DNA of 64,000 bases from Gigaspora margarita (GCA_009809945.1 WTPW01000148.1:321143-385142); one strand, 5' to 3'; counted from the first letter of the stretch, positions 20,750 to 33,190 are shown. Notes: a model not told the origin generated them from the sequence alone. Numbers and translations: made by a program.

Positions 20750-20945
20750 AAGAGTATAACAACTTAGAGAAGTAGCCAGGTTGTTATCCCCAAATATCAG
20801 ATCAAAAGTTCAAATCTCATTGGAGATGTTTTGAAAATAGGTCTATGTTACGATAACTGTGGCTTAGATCGATTGGATAAAAATATCTGTAATCTTGGTT
20901 CTACTATCTTGAATAGGAGCTTTTAGCTGAATTGGTATATTGTTA
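20750..20945 (+). mobile_element. tRNA-like SINE, copy 1
   Basis: About 75 bases resemble a decayed tRNA: GAGTATAACAACTTAGAGAA with an A-box-like TAGCCAGGTTG and a B-box-like AAGTTCAAATCTC (20806-20818). A body (TTTGAAAATAGGTCTATGTT, ATCTGTAATCTTGGTTCTAC, GGAGCTTTTAGCTG) follows. The same head and body, inverted, are at 44828-45026, so this is a repeated Pol III-type unit and not a single tRNA. Confidence 0.6.
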
Positions 20946-21480
20946 CACTGACAAATCCAGGAAATCAAAAAAATAGAAACCTCTTGGCAAGTTCCATATA
21001 AGAAGGTAGATGGATGGCTTTGATAGTGCTACCAAAAGAGGTAAGTGCTAGGTCAGAAAACAAACCTTATGAAGGCTATAGTAAGCAACACTAGCAGTTT
21101 ATAGAGATCTGGACTACAAGTATATGGGTAAAGTCATAGTATCGGTTACTAAAAAAAACTATACTGTAGGACATGTATTGTACTGGTAAATCTATGTTGA
21201 TTAGGAATAATTGGTATAGTGCAGCAGGTCACATCTAAAAATTTATTAAAATAAGTATCATATCGGATAACATCAGACATTAAGTATTAGGTATAGTAGG
21301 TACAAGTAGATAATTAGAGAGTTTAAATAGGCAATTCTTGTAGTTGGGTTGCAGGGATGGCAGCTAGTATAGAACCTTAGAGTGAACTACTTAAATTAGA
21401 TATTAAAAGTGTACGTGTGACTAGTTGTACTCTTATTACTATTTGTAATCTCATTAAGCAATTAAAAATCTAATAAATAT
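20946..21480 (+). repeat. Unassigned repeat region containing repeat R
   Basis: 21305-21415 (GAGAGTTTAAATAGGCAATT, GCAGGGATGGCAGCTAGTAT, AGAACCTT) matches 43640-43735 on the minus strand. It is followed by AAAAGTGTACGTGTGACTAG and ends in AATAAATAT. It is possibly an LTR-like terminus. The earlier part shows no recognisable domain. Confidence 0.4.
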
Positions 21481-21899
21481 ATCCTGGTAAGACTGCCAAA
21501 GAGGAAAGAAAAAAAAATAGGATATAGTACTTTTTTATTTTAATTTTATATTTATATTTATTTATTTTTTTTATTTTATTTATTTTTTTTATTTATTTTA
21601 ATATTTTTTATATTTATTTTATAAGTTAGACATGGGCATTATGGCGCAGTTAAATGTGCCAAAGAAAAACTTTACAAATTTACTTAAATATTTGTTAAAT
21701 TTTACCAAAGTAGGTATATTTTAACTTGAAACAAGTATTTTCTTTATTTAAAAATATTTTTTTATTAAAAAAATTTTTTTTCTAAATGCATAAAATTTCT
21801 TCCGAAAATTGATATTATTAAGGTAATAACCAATTATGGCACAAGATATATAATCAAATAGTACTACTTTTTTTATATTTTTTTTCTAAACCATTTTTT

Positions 21900-23597
21900 T
21901 CTTTAATTCATTGTTGTTCTATTTTTATACATTCTTTTTCTTTCTTCTTTTGCTTACGAATTTCTTGCTTTTGTGCTTTCTTAGTTTCTTATTCGATTTA
22001 TTGTTGGGTAGCCTCTTCTTTTTTTTTGGCTTCTTTTCTTCAGTTACTCTTATTGCCTCTTACTTTGTTTTCCTTAACATATGTAATAACACTTCGTTAG
22101 TAAGAAGCTAAGAGAAGGGCATAGTTTTTCATTTTTTTCTTCAGCTATGGATTTTTGAGCTATTCTTCATTTGTTTCTGGTTCTTCAAATGGCTTTGGCT
22201 AGTAGGGCAAAGGGTACTTAAATACCGGCCACAAGTAACTAGTACCAGGATTTTTATAGAGTTCCAACTCTAATTTCAAATGTTCAACTCTATTTTGAAG
22301 TAATTCTATCTCTGACTATAATTCTTTATCTGTAGAAGTTGGGCTAAGCTGACTTGAATTAAAGTTAGACAAAGAGGAAGTTATTGTAATAGGCATGTAA
22401 ATGGGTTCAAAATTTTGAAGGTCAAATCTATGTATTGGTATTGAAGGCTCTAGATGACTAGAACTAATGGCATTTGGATTGAAGGGCCATATTCCCGTTG
22501 CTTTAAAAGAATTATATATTGCAATAGAGTGAATGCCTTAATATAGACCTGTCTGAAGATTTTAGTAAATATATATTTTGTAACTAATATGCTACTGCTA
22601 TTCATATAATACTTGTCGCATTTACTGCTATATATTTTTTTTAAATAAGTAAAGGGTAATTCAACAGGTTGTAAGATGTAAGTGGTATATAACAGAAGAG
22701 CGTAAAGAAGAATATTGTTTTTGTGACAGAAATTGACACAAGTGCAATTAACATAGCTCTTGTATCTATCAAGAATGTGTAAAACAGGACAAGCAAGAGG
22801 AATTAAATTAACAAAATGCTCTATATATTTTTTAAATAGGTTCTCCTGCATATACTCTATATCAGTGAACCCTATAACAGTACTAGCAGGGCACCATCCA
22901 AAAGGCCCAGAATCATTCGTTTGCCCTTGTATATTATTAATGGTAGTATATATATTCCAGCAGCTGATATTGTTGGTCATACAGAGATATGTTTATAATT
23001 ACTACCACATGAAACATGATAAATTTGATATGCTCCTTTTTTTGCAATTACTTTTTGAAGCTAAGGTTCAATAACAAAACCTGTCTTATACAAATAAAGG
23101 ACAATATTCATTAAAAATTTGTTTAAGTTTATTAAAATGATCATTAATTATAATAGGATTGGCTTTTTGGACATGTGCTTTATTTAGAGCCTGCAGAACA
23201 TGAAATGAAAGTTCCAGATAATCTCTTAGAAATCATTTTCACTATGCCTGGCCTGGCCTGCTCTCATTAAAAGGATGTGAGTGCACATCTCTATGAACAA
23301 TTTTGAGTGCACACTGATTTATACCAGACTTTGACAATCCAAAGCCAAGTCTCTGCATGTTCAAGCAATAACCGACCAATTGCTCTTCTTCATAATCAGT
23401 TAAGACTTTGTTAGAACCTGACTGGTTAAAAGAGCCACTGTTTTTAATAACTCATCTAAAACTTGATTTTGGAATACTAAAGTCTTATGTGATACTCATT
23501 TTGCTTGGGGCTTAGAGTTATTTGAGGAGTCTTTAATAAACTTAAAGGCTTCTTCAATTACAAGATTTCGAGTTGTTTTATTATTTTTAGGCTCCAT
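21900..23597 (-). pseudogene. pogo/DDE_1 transposase, decayed
   Basis: Would catalyse cut-and-paste of the element. It starts MEPKNNKTTRNLVIEEAFKF (ATG at 23595-23597). After a TGA and a frameshift, a Psq/Tc5-type DNA-binding region reads IPKSSFR then VLTDYEEEQLVGYCLNMQRL. The catalytic core reads GPFGWCPASTVIGFTDIEYM, YIEHFVNLIP, VLHILDRYKSYVN (the central Asp in ILDRY) and NNILLYALLLYTTYILQPVE, as in DDE_1 enzymes. The 22450-22980 stretch is open for 176 codons. The C-terminus is charged (KKEEATQQ) and full of stops down to about 21900. At least five in-frame stops make it inactive. Confidence 0.8.
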
Positions 23598-24020
23598 AAT
23601 TTAAAGTTTTTATTTTACTTGTAAATTTAATATGCTAATAAATGTTATATTGCATGACAAAGTAAACCGTGAATAAATGCTACAAAAAACATTTGCTACT
23701 TCCACCACATTTATAAACTGGCAGTTACATCTAATTGTGTGACCCAAAATATTGATCATTAATAGTGTTGCAAAAACATTTGCCACGTCTACACTTTTAT
23801 GGTTATATCTAATTGTGCGATCCAATATTGATTGCTAATAAATGCTACAAATACATTTCAAAATTGAATTACACGATGCATTTATAATGCGTTATATTAG
23901 CCTGGTCTTTTAATAATATAAAATTATAAGCATTGCATAGTAATCAGTTTAAAAAAATTATTTTTATGAACATACATAATTCTCTTCGCAAAACACAATT
24001 AGTAAATATTACTTTATCAG

Positions 24021-24141
24021 TAATATCTTGTGACCTGTTGATTAGAATCGTACAATTTTAATACCAATCGATTTGTCTCACTGAGACGGATCAATTGGTA
24101 CCAAAATTGTACAATTCTGATTGATGGATTATAAGATATTA
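24021..24141. repeat. Hairpin repeat, GTCTCACTGAGAC centre (copy 3)
   Basis: TAATATCTTGTGACCTGTTG through the GTCTCACTGAGAC apex to its complement, with arms of about 60 bp. It shares the apex motif with 6062-6152 and 6250-6332. Confidence 0.65.
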
Positions 24142-24182
24142 AAACTGTGCCATAATTGGTAGTGCACCATAATACCCATGCT

Positions 24183-24690
24183 TACCTTATATTTTTTATT
24201 GTTTTTATATTTTTTTATTTTATTTTATTTTTTTTTATTTATTTATTTATTTATTTATATTTTTTTTCTTTAATTGTAGTCTAAATCAATATTGAATAAG
24301 TAATGTAATCTTTTATTATTACTTTGCTTTTTTTACAAACTAATATTATTATCTCTTTTTTATTTGGTTTCATTAAAACTTTGGAAGCTAAAAATTAAAA
24401 GCATAGATACTAAAACAAAAATAATCCAAACTGATACAAAAGATAAATACTATGTAAACTGCCATATACAAGACCCCCTCAGATATCAGACTCCTATGTA
24501 CTAGACCTGTATGAATCTCAAAATCTATAACAGTTTTTTTTAATATCTAGGCTACCTACTATAAATGAAAAATATGCATATGCATGCTATTTAAAATTTT
24601 TCTTCTAATAGTACAAACTCTCCACCATGTACTAAACCTGGGGTCCAATATTAGGTTTTAATATTGGTAGGGTGTAAGAGACCTAGGTTT
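24183..24690. other. AT-rich spacer
   Basis: A T-tract at 24190-24270, then unique-looking AT-rich sequence. No supported gene. Confidence 0.5.
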
Positions 24691-24694
24691 TTTA

Positions 24695-25340
24695 TACAGC
24701 AGTTTATGGTAGTTCTTTTTTTGTTATTGTTTTTTAGTTATTTTTTTTGTTTTTACTAAAAATTTTCTTCTTGTAGATTCATGTTTTGTTAGGGTATTAA
24801 ATTAATACTAGAAATAGAGATTTGAGAACTGGAACTAATACAAAAAGTAACTACTAGTTTTTTTTGTTTGTTGTTTAATTTTTTAGTTATTTTTTTAGTT
24901 TTTATTAACAATTTTCTTTATATAAATTCATGTTTTGTTAAGGATATTGTAATAGTACTAAGAATAGAGATCCAAGAACTGGGTCTAGTACAAAAAATAA
25001 GCACTGGTTCTTTTTTGTTGTTTATTTTGTTGTTTATTTTGTTTTATTTATTTTTTATTTTTACATTTTACTAACAATTTTCTTCTTGTAGATTCATATT
25101 TTATTGGGGTATTGAAATAATATCAGAAATAAAGATTCAAGAACTGCAACTAGTACAAAAAATATGTATTTATTATTTTTTTTCTTTTTGTCTTTGTTTA
25201 TTTTTTCGTTTTCTAACAATTTTATTCTTGTAGATTTATATTTTATTGAGTATTAGAATAGTACTAAGAATAAAGATTTGAAAATAAGTAATAGAGATTT
25301 GAGAACTAAACTTGTTTTTTTTTGTAGATTCAGATTAGAC
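24695..25340. repeat. Tandem repeat, about 150-bp period, 4 copies
   Basis: TTGTAGATTCATGTTTTGTT occurs at 24774 and, with variations, at 24919, 25087 and 25230. Each is followed by a GGTATT block, AGAGATTTGAGAACTGGAAC or a variant, and a T-rich stretch. Confidence 0.75.
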
Positions 25341-27830
25341 AAGTTATCTGGTCAAATTCTTGCTATTGCTAAAAACAAATGCAAATATTCTACATAAGTT
25401 GAAAATATCGAGTTAAATTAAGATTTAGCCAAGTTATTAACTAGTTTTATAGCCATTGTTTTATTAATTACATTATTAAAATATATATAATATTTGAATA
25501 TATTCTTTTAATATAAATTTAGCTAGCATTTAATATTTAGAAAAGCATATAGTAATTTATTTTTATTAATTTTTTTTTACTTTATTATTACTATTAATCT
25601 ATATTTGTAATAATTTACATTATTAAAATATTATAAATATTTGAATTTATTTTTTTAATATATAAAAATTTAGCTAGTATTAATAATAGACAAGTATAGT
25701 AGTACTATAGTATTTATTTTTATTCATTGCTTTTATTTTTTTTACAGTCTGTACAAATTTTTTAAAATTTTTTTTTGTTAACAGTTATAGGTCACAAATC
25801 TTTACAGATTTTTAATAATCTTTTTTTTTAAAAATTTGCTCAAATTTGTACTATAAAAACTTTTCTAATACAAGTAATTAATAGATAAAAGTATACTCAT
25901 ATACTAAGGTCCATTTTGTATCAACAAATTTTTTTTAATTTACTACTAGAATATTTGATCTAGAAATTGCTTAAGATAGGTAAAAATTCAGCTACATTAT
26001 AAAAAAAGTGATATGGTAGTATTATAGTTTAGTATAAAGATATTTGTAATTGCTATGTACTGTAGCACATATATATATGCTATACAAAATGGTATGTATT
26101 TAAAATAATAAGTAATAGCACATTGTGTATATTCAGAATGTCATGTATAAGATTTTTATATAGAATAACAAGTATTCAGAATAATATAGATAGGCTCATT
26201 AGTTGGAATTACACATATTAAATAGTATATATATGGTAAATAAAATCACAAAATTAGATATAATTTAAAAATTCAAAGCAAATAACTTTTTTTTAAAAAT
26301 TATTTGTACTTTGAATCTTGACAATAAAAAGCTCTTTAATTCCTAAAAAAAATTTTTTGCCAATTTTTACTATTGTTATGTTTGTTACTACTCTTTTGCA
26401 ATTATATTATACTTTAACTAGATAGAATTTACTCTTACTTAGAACTCATAAAAAATATATGTATATGAACTTATGTGTGCTTTAATCTGTGCCAAACCTA
26501 TAAATTTTGACTTAGTAAAGTGCAGCAAAACCCAGCCTATTTATAGTTCAAAATCTCTGAGCAGATGTTCAATTCAAACTATTTTATTTATACCAATATG
26601 AAATTCACATATACAAACCTCCATTCTCCAGATCATTATGCTTTTTTATAGAAATGTATGCATATTTAGATGGATTTTTATATAGGGCTAATATAAATTT
26701 TTAAATATTTTATAATTTTGCTAGATTTTTTTATAAGTTATAAAGCAAATATATTCACTAAAAAACATATGCATAAAATAATAATTAAAATGTTGTTAAA
26801 CATTTTAAAGTACTTACAAAAAATATCTTTAAATATGAGATTAATACAATATGCAATATAGTTTAAGTATAAAATTTTTGGGTACTTTTGATAAATAGTT
26901 TAATAAACAAACTTTATGTTACTTGTTACAATTATTACAAATTTTTTATATTTAATTTTATTTAGTAGCTATCTGTTGGCTATATTATATTTAGTACAAA
27001 ATACTAAATTAGTACAGTTGTAAAATTTAAATTTTGAAAAATGTCCTTTATTAACTTTAACTTAAGTTTATATAATATATAAATATATATTAATATTTTA
27101 TTTTGATATATTTAAATATTAGCTAATTTAATATAAATTATATTATTAAGTTTAATTTTTGAGTATATTTTTTGATACTAAATTTTTATTTAATTTTATA
27201 AAATATAAATAGTTTTATTAGTTTAGAACTAAACTATTAATACTTTAAAAATGCATTTTGTATAAGTTGGTAGGAGCTAAACTAAGTTCTTAAAAGAATG
27301 ATTATTATGAACTTGATTAAATTTTTACATATTACAGGAAACAGAATGCTTAAATTTGCATAATAATTTTTAGTTATCTAGAGTTAGATTTTTTATAATT
27401 CTATAAAAAAATGCTTCAGGTATATATTAATTCAAAAATATATAGATGTTTTGTTTTACAAATATAGAGTTTGCTACAGACAAAACCTTTTATAATTATA
27501 AATTTTGATATAAAAGTTGGATTATTAATATTTGATTTACTATATGAATTATATTCAAAATCTCTATAAATAGACATATCTCTTGACTAATATAAAAATT
27601 TTTCTATAGGTACTAATATAACAATCTGTGCTTTTTTTTTCTAAATTATTTATACTAGTCTATATAGAAATTATGTGACACTTGATTTTCATATAGACCA
27701 GTATGGTTAATATTAAGTTTTGATTTTTTAACATTTTTGTTTATAGTAAATCCTAATTAAAAGTTAAAGACAAATTAAGTTCACGATTATATAATTAACT
27801 AAACTTAATATTTCTTTACAGGTCTTAAAA
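25341..27830. other. Long AT-rich stretch without genes
   Basis: About 2.5 kb of A/T-dominated sequence with TA-rich microsatellite-like patches (26060-26230, for example a CATATATATATG run). I see no ORF of substance, TIR pair or RNA gene. Confidence 0.6.
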
Positions 27831-28030
27831 TAGTCATATTTACTAGATCATAGGCTTTAAAATTGTGTTTTGAGGTCCAGTGAGTTTTAAAATTGTTATA
27901 GGTTTGAAGAGTTTTAAAATTGTTATTGGCAAATAGAAGACTTTATTAGGTTCAAAGGTTTTAAAATTGTTGTAATTAGATAAAGAACTTTACTAGATAC
28001 TAAAGGATTTAAACTTGTTATAGGCAGATA
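27830..28030. repeat. Imperfect short tandem repeat
   Basis: The word GTTTTAAAATTGTT (or AGGTTTTAAAATTGTT) recurs about five times at 30-60 base spacing, with GATAAA- or GAAGA-type linkers. Confidence 0.55.
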
Positions 28031-28399
28031 AATAATTTTAATATACTTTATTAATTTTTTATTCAAAAAAAAAAGGTTTATTTAAATATTTAAAATATTA
28101 ATTTATATTTTTATATTATTATTATATTTTTAATATTCTAAAAGGTTAAAAGTGAGTAATGTTTAAAAATTTTATTTAAAATGTGTCAAATGTTCCAAAG
28201 ATAATAGAGAGCTTGAGCTTGAAGAATTAAATTCTAAAATTTGTTTTCTAAACTTGATAGCTTTATGAAACTAGTTGAGGTATAGCTATTTAATACACTT
28301 GTTATTGTAGTATTCTTTATATGTGAGATTTTTTGCAATTTGAAAATTTCTTCAGTTATTGTAATATTACTATTTCTTGTATTCAATTTTTTTTTGAAA

Positions 28400-28700
28400 A
28401 TTACTAATTTACACTATAGGTGATTATACCTGTAGTCAATTTGCCAATTAGAATTCAGGATTAGGTATATCATGTAGATCAATTTTGTGTAACAAAAGCA
28501 AAAAATTTTTTTAAAAGCGCTAAAATTGCTTCTAATCTAAAATTTTGTTTATAAAACTACTTTTTTTTATAGAAAAAAAAAATTTCTTGCTAAATTTTAC
28601 TATATATAAAGCTTTATCCTAATCTCTAACCTTTAATCTTACTCTAATATTAAAGAGATTTAATTTTATTTAATAAAAATTGGTTATTTTGATTTTGTAT
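28400..28700. repeat. Fragment related to the TTTGTCAC element
   Basis: The complement of 28500-28640 is collinear with 5230-5400 of the element at 3.1 kb (AAAATTTTGCTAGAAATTTT-like, AAAAAAAAGTAGG, ACAAAATTTTAAGTTAGAAG). Confidence 0.5.
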
Positions 28701-28772
28701 TGTAGATTACAGATGATGATCAACTATGGTGATTATTAGTTATTTTCTTTTTTTTTTTAAATAAAAAAATAA

Positions 28773-28985
28773 ATAGATCAATTATTGTGATAGATTATAA
28801 TGAAATCAGATTATAATAAAATTTGACTTATTTTATGACTAATTTTTAAAATTTTTTTGGGCCTTTTTTGTTAGATTTTTTTTATAGCTAAGTTAGGTTT
28901 TAGGATCAGGGTTATTTAAAAAAAAGTAAATTGGAACCCTAAATTTTATTATAATCTGATTTCATTATAATCTGCGACAATTATT
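28773..28985. mobile_element. MITE with ATTATAATGAAATCAG ends
   Basis: AGATTATAATGAAATCAGAT then TATAATAAAATTT at the left, with the exact complement at the right (28940-28975). Confidence 0.65.
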
Positions 28986-29067
28986 AAAATTAAGTTTAAA
29001 TTACTACAGTAGCTAAAGTTTATTGAATGACATATTGCACAAGCTGCTATATTATATTTATAGGATA

Positions 29068-29198
29068 AACTAGTTATTTTATATATATTAGTAAACATAG
29101 TATATTTCACAGAATAATAGTAAACCATGTGACTAAAGGCCATTTAATTTTACTATTATTCTATGAAATACCCACTGATATCTATTAAATAACTAGTA
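29068..29198. repeat. Palindrome, 130 bp
   Basis: TATTTCACAGAATAATAGTA pairs with TACTATTATTCTATGAAATA around a CCATGTGACTAAAGGCC-type centre. The outer parts (AACTAGTTATTT) also pair. Confidence 0.65.
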
Positions 29199-30162
29199 TT
29201 AATTAATAGTTAATATAATTATTAAAATATTGCTTTATATTATAAGCTAATAATTAATATAATCATCAAATATTTGTTTTATTTCTAATTTAATAGTTTA
29301 ATTGTCCAAAGGACATTACTATAGAGGCAAAAGTACTTGATATCTGTTTGTTCACAAATTACAAATTTTGATTGGCTAGATCAAGTATAATATAAAAAAA
29401 CAATAAATAAAACAATCCAACTAATGCTTATTGGCTATGTTTGCTATAATATAAAAAAATATTTATATTGGTTTTTGAACTCTAAATAGTTTTCAATTTT
29501 TTTAGTATTATTTAAAATTTAAAAATTTAAATCAAAAAAAAATTATATAATAAAGTTTAAATTAATATATTTAAAATAATAAACTTTTAAAAAGTATAGT
29601 AAAATATAAAATAGTAAAGTTGTTATTTTTTAAACAATTTATAGATAAGTGCAAAGTTCAATTCTATTAAAAATATTATCAAATAAAATATTTGTATTAT
29701 ATTTAAAATGTTAATATTAAAAGAGAATTTACAAATATATAACAGAAAAAGATAAAAATAAAAATAAAAAAAAAGTAAAAATAAAGAAAATAAAAGTGAA
29801 ATTACAAGCAAAAATATAACTATAATAAAAAATAAAGAAATAAAAAAAAGATAATAAAGAAAAAGTAAGATAAATAGCAAAAAGAAAATAAATAAATTAA
29901 AATTATTGTTATAGTAGATGCTAAAAATGGCTAATACTATAATTTCAGCCTATTTTAATACAAAATTTTAAAAATTATTTGTATAATTTTGTCTGTTTTT
30001 TTTAGAGTTTTGTTAGAGTTTAGAATTAGAATTGATTATTAAAGAGTATATGTAAATTTTAGCAAACATATATTTTTAAATCATGATCCAAGATTTTAGT
30101 ATCAGCTATAACAATTATTTTTCTAATATTATAATAATTATCTAAAATTATATAAGGCTAAT
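29199..30162. other. AT-rich spacer
   Basis: No supported gene. The 85-codon minus frame at 29623-29880 is a hydrophobic low-complexity translation of an AAATAAA-rich tract. Confidence 0.5.
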
Positions 30163-30352
30163 AGAGGACCCAAATATATATAGATAGGTTAGGTTAATTA
30201 TAAATTACTAAAAATAGAAAGATTTGTGGAAAAACCTCAAAAAAATTACTAAAAATAGAAAAGATCTGTATAAAATCCTCCAAAAAATAAGCAAACTAAT
30301 ACCTGTCCTATTTATGTATATTTTAGGACCCTGCTAATTGGCTACTAGTTAT
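30163..30352. mobile_element. Small MITE, inverted copy of 5646-5816
   Basis: GAGGACCCAAATATATATAG at the left and TATATTTTAGGACCCTGC at the right are inverted. Two ACTAAAAATAGAAA blocks lie inside. Confidence 0.6.
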
Positions 30353-30777
30353 AATATATTGTAATTTATTAATAGCTAATAGTATATTAGCCTACTATTA
30401 TTTTAGACAAATTATATAATATTAGAAAATTTTTGATTTTAATTAATATTATATTTAAATAAACCTAACTTGCATTCAAAAATATCTAACTTTTTTTTAT
30501 AAAAATAATTAACAAAATATTAGTTTATAATATATTAAATTTATATATCTGTTTAAGATTGTATTTAATAACAATTAATAAATTTAATATACAAAAAAAC
30601 TCTTCCCATCGATCACTTGTCCAAATTTCTGAACAAAAGAAAAACAAAAAATTTTTTAGTAAAAGACGAAGCAACTATTAATACTAGTTTTTATAAAGGT
30701 CAACCTTCTTCTCTTTTTTCTGTGAACTTCTTTGTATATTCGGCACACAAGCCAGAAGTGTCAGTTGTACAAGTTAA

Positions 30778-31092
30778 CTAGCAGTAGGCACCCTTGGTAC
30801 AAGAAATTCTAGTGAAAGGTCTTTTTTGTCGACAAAAGTAATATAGCTGGCTAGGCGATAAACTTAAAAATGAGTTTTTCAATTCGCTCCTTAAGGACTT
30901 TTGGTTACAAGAACAAAAAACCTTATACTTACCATCATATTCTCGCTTGGAGTCTTTTTTCTGAAATTTTAGACGAAAAGTGGGAAATTCAGCATACCCC
31001 CTCCAAAAGATCAGCATTGTTGTTTCTATTCTAATTGGGAAGAAGGCATGCAAGTTGATAAACAGAAACAGATGCATAATGAGACATAACAC
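30778..31092 (-). CDS. Candidate small secreted protein (weak)
   Basis: A 104-codon frame whose first about 20 residues (MLCLIMHLFLFINLHAFFPI) look like a signal peptide. It is followed by FQKKDSKREYDGKYKVFCSC and a cysteine-bearing C-terminus. The region is visibly less AT-rich than its surroundings. A strong splice-donor string (GTAAGT at 30933-30928, complement) follows the GAYGG codons, and plausible acceptors (CCTAG, CCAG) lie about 80 bases on, so the real product may be spliced and differ after residue 54. No family is recognised. An overlapping frame at 31026-31280 may belong to its leader or be noise. Confidence 0.25.
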   Translation of the reverse strand: MLCLIMHLFLFINLHAFFPIRIETTMLIFWRGYAEFPTFRLKFQKKDSKREYDGKYKVFCSCNQKSLRSELKNSFLSLSPSQLYYFCRQKRPFTRISCTKGAYC

Positions 31093-32058
31093 AGAGGAGA
31101 AGGCTGATCTGTGAAAAATAAATTCCAGAATATCCTTTTTTCATTTATATACATATAATACTTAAACAAAGTGATTCCTTGTGCTGTATTATATAATTTT
31201 TTATTGCTTTTAATTTTCTTTTTTCTTTTTTCTATTGTATGTATATCAGGCCATAGACTTTTTTTTGCTTTTTTCATCATGTTTTTTTTTCTTTTTTGGT
31301 TGTATAGTTAGTTTTCCCCCTTTTTATATTCCTTATTTCTTCATCCCCTTATATACCCCTTTATATATTTGTATATTTTTTTTACTTCATTATGCAGTTA
31401 TTGTTATGAACATCTTTGCCAAGATCTAGATAAAAGAAGTTTTAAAGAAAGTTGGTAGTCAGGACTGGCTGTAGATCCACACCAGTGACCTATTATTCAG
31501 GGTTAATAGAAACTTTGGTAATAGTGAGTCAAATTCTACTCTGACAGGTTGCAGATAAGTGCCTTCAGTAACTAGACAAATCATATTTTAATTGTAAGGT
31601 TTTTAAAACCAGAAGTTGGATAGCATTTGCATATGTACTGTTCTTCTCTTAAATAAAATATGGTATGACTACCAGATTAAAATTAAAAAAAAAACTAATA
31701 AATTTAATATATAAGCTTATAAATATTAAACTGATATTCTATTAATAATTAATTGGTAGATCATGATAAACCTTATAGTAACCAAAATTGTAAATTCATA
31801 TATTTTTTCTAATAGAATCAAAAGAGGGGTCCTGGGACAAATAATTGTTAATTTATCCAGAAGAGTTTCTAGACTCTATTGAATTTCTATTTAAAACAAC
31901 CTTTGGCTTGAATCTATCTATAAATATTCTCTTTGGTATTAAAAAGGATTTGGAGTTCAAAAATAAATACATCTTCTATAGCCTTTTTGGCCTAATTTAA
32001 TATGTAAATAAGATATCAAAAAATTATACTATCTTGCTTGCAATAGCCAAAAAACAGA
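31093..32058. other. Intergenic region
   Basis: A T-rich tract at 31200-31400, then unique AT-rich sequence. No gene is supported. The 64-codon plus frame at 31235-31429 is poly-T translation. Confidence 0.45.
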
Positions 32059-32345
32059 ACCCTAGACATCTAGTATAGAGGTTATACTTAATTTTTTTTA
32101 CAAAAACACCTGAAATTTAAGAGGCAAAAAAACATTTTTGGCAATTATCTTGGTATCCAGTAGTCCAATTTGAATAAAGTTTTGTTTAAAATAAAGCCCT
32201 CATTAAGGCACATCTAACAAAAAAAGTTTATCCAATTCTAATTACTAGATCAAAAGTTATTTAGCAAATATATTTTGTCATTTTCAGCAAATTGAACCAA
32301 AATTGGCCAAATCCAGTTATGACCTATATGAGAGATGCCTAGGGT
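32059..32345. mobile_element. MITE, CCTAGAYATCT ends (copy 2)
   Basis: ACCCTAGACATCTAGTATAG at the left and AGAGATGCCTAGGGT at the right are inverted. The interior matches 16667-16946, including GGCACATCTAACAAAAAAAG and ACTAGATCAAAAGTTATTTA. Confidence 0.65.
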
Positions 32346-32482
32346 CCTCAAAAAACATCAAAGACACAAAGTGTTTGAGTATGTTTTTTGAGTATTATTG
32401 CAAGTCTAAAATGCATATGAATTAATTCTAAAGTTAATTCATTAATAGCTAGCATTATTAAAATTTTATTATTTACCCATAG

Positions 32483-32838
32483 GTGGGTAACAAAATTTCT
32501 TGTATTCAAAAGGGTTCTAAACCTGTTTTCAATCTTGTCTAAGTGCACATTTTGTTTGCAGCTACAAGAAGGCATTCTAAAGTTGAATTATTATAATAAA
32601 CATAGAACAAAAAAAATATTCAAAATTAGATTTACAAAACAATAGATAAAAATTTAACAGGTGGGTAACAAAATTTCTTGTATTCAAAAAGGCTCTGAAT
32701 CTGTTTTCAATCTCATCTAAGTATGCATTTTGTTTGCTACTATGAGAAGTTATTCTAAAGCCAAATTATCATAATAAAATTAGAACAAAAACAAATACTC
32801 AAAGCCAAATTTATAAAACAATGGATAACAAAATTGAT
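32483..32838. repeat. Tandem duplication, 178-bp unit, 2 copies
   Basis: GTGGGTAACAAAATTTCTTG begins at 32483 and again at 32661. ATTCTAAAG and AACAATAGATAA or AACAATGGATAA close each unit. The divergence is mainly C/T and G/A changes. Confidence 0.75.
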
Positions 32839-32999
32839 AGCTTAGTTGATTATCAATTGGGCTCTAAAGTATAATTGTTAATAGTATAAAAAATACTATG
32901 CCAATTTTTTATGTATCTCAGTTTTGTATAACCTTGTATACGTCAATTTGGATTGACCAATAAAATTATTTAGCTTATTTTTTGCAGATTATTTTAATT

Positions 33000-33190
33000 T
33001 TTTAAAAACATTTTTATTTTTATCTTAAAACTTACCTGACCAAATTTGATTAACTTTTTTTTTAAAATTCTATAGCAATTCATAATTAAATAAAAAAAAG
33101 TTGATCAAATTTGGTCAGATAGATACCAAGATATCTTTAAACAAATTTTAAAAGCAAATTTTGTCATAGCTTATATTTGATAGATATTTA
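33000..33190. repeat. Palindromic satellite unit (old copy)
   Basis: GACCAAATTTGATTAACTTT pairs with AAAGTTGATCAAATTTGGTC around TTAAAATTCTATA. Same design as 1-362, with TCGA changed to TTGA. Confidence 0.65.

Larger units (their letters stand above)
21629..24182 (-). mobile_element. pogo-type DNA transposon with TIRs and TA duplication
   Basis: The left end GACATGGGCATTATGGCGCA and complement of the right end AGCATGGGTATTATGGTGCA are inverted, with TA at 21627-21628 and 24183-24184. The transposase reads on the minus strand. At 2.55 kb it is near full length for the group but carries a hairpin insertion near its right end (24021-24141). Confidence 0.8.

Noticed and set aside
20750..20825. 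A functional tRNA gene
   Set aside because: Stems do not close cleanly, and the head plus body is repeated at 44.9 kb, so it is better explained as a SINE.
22760..23074. 104-codon plus-strand ORF
   Set aside because: Antisense shadow of the pogo transposase, which has clear motifs on the minus strand.
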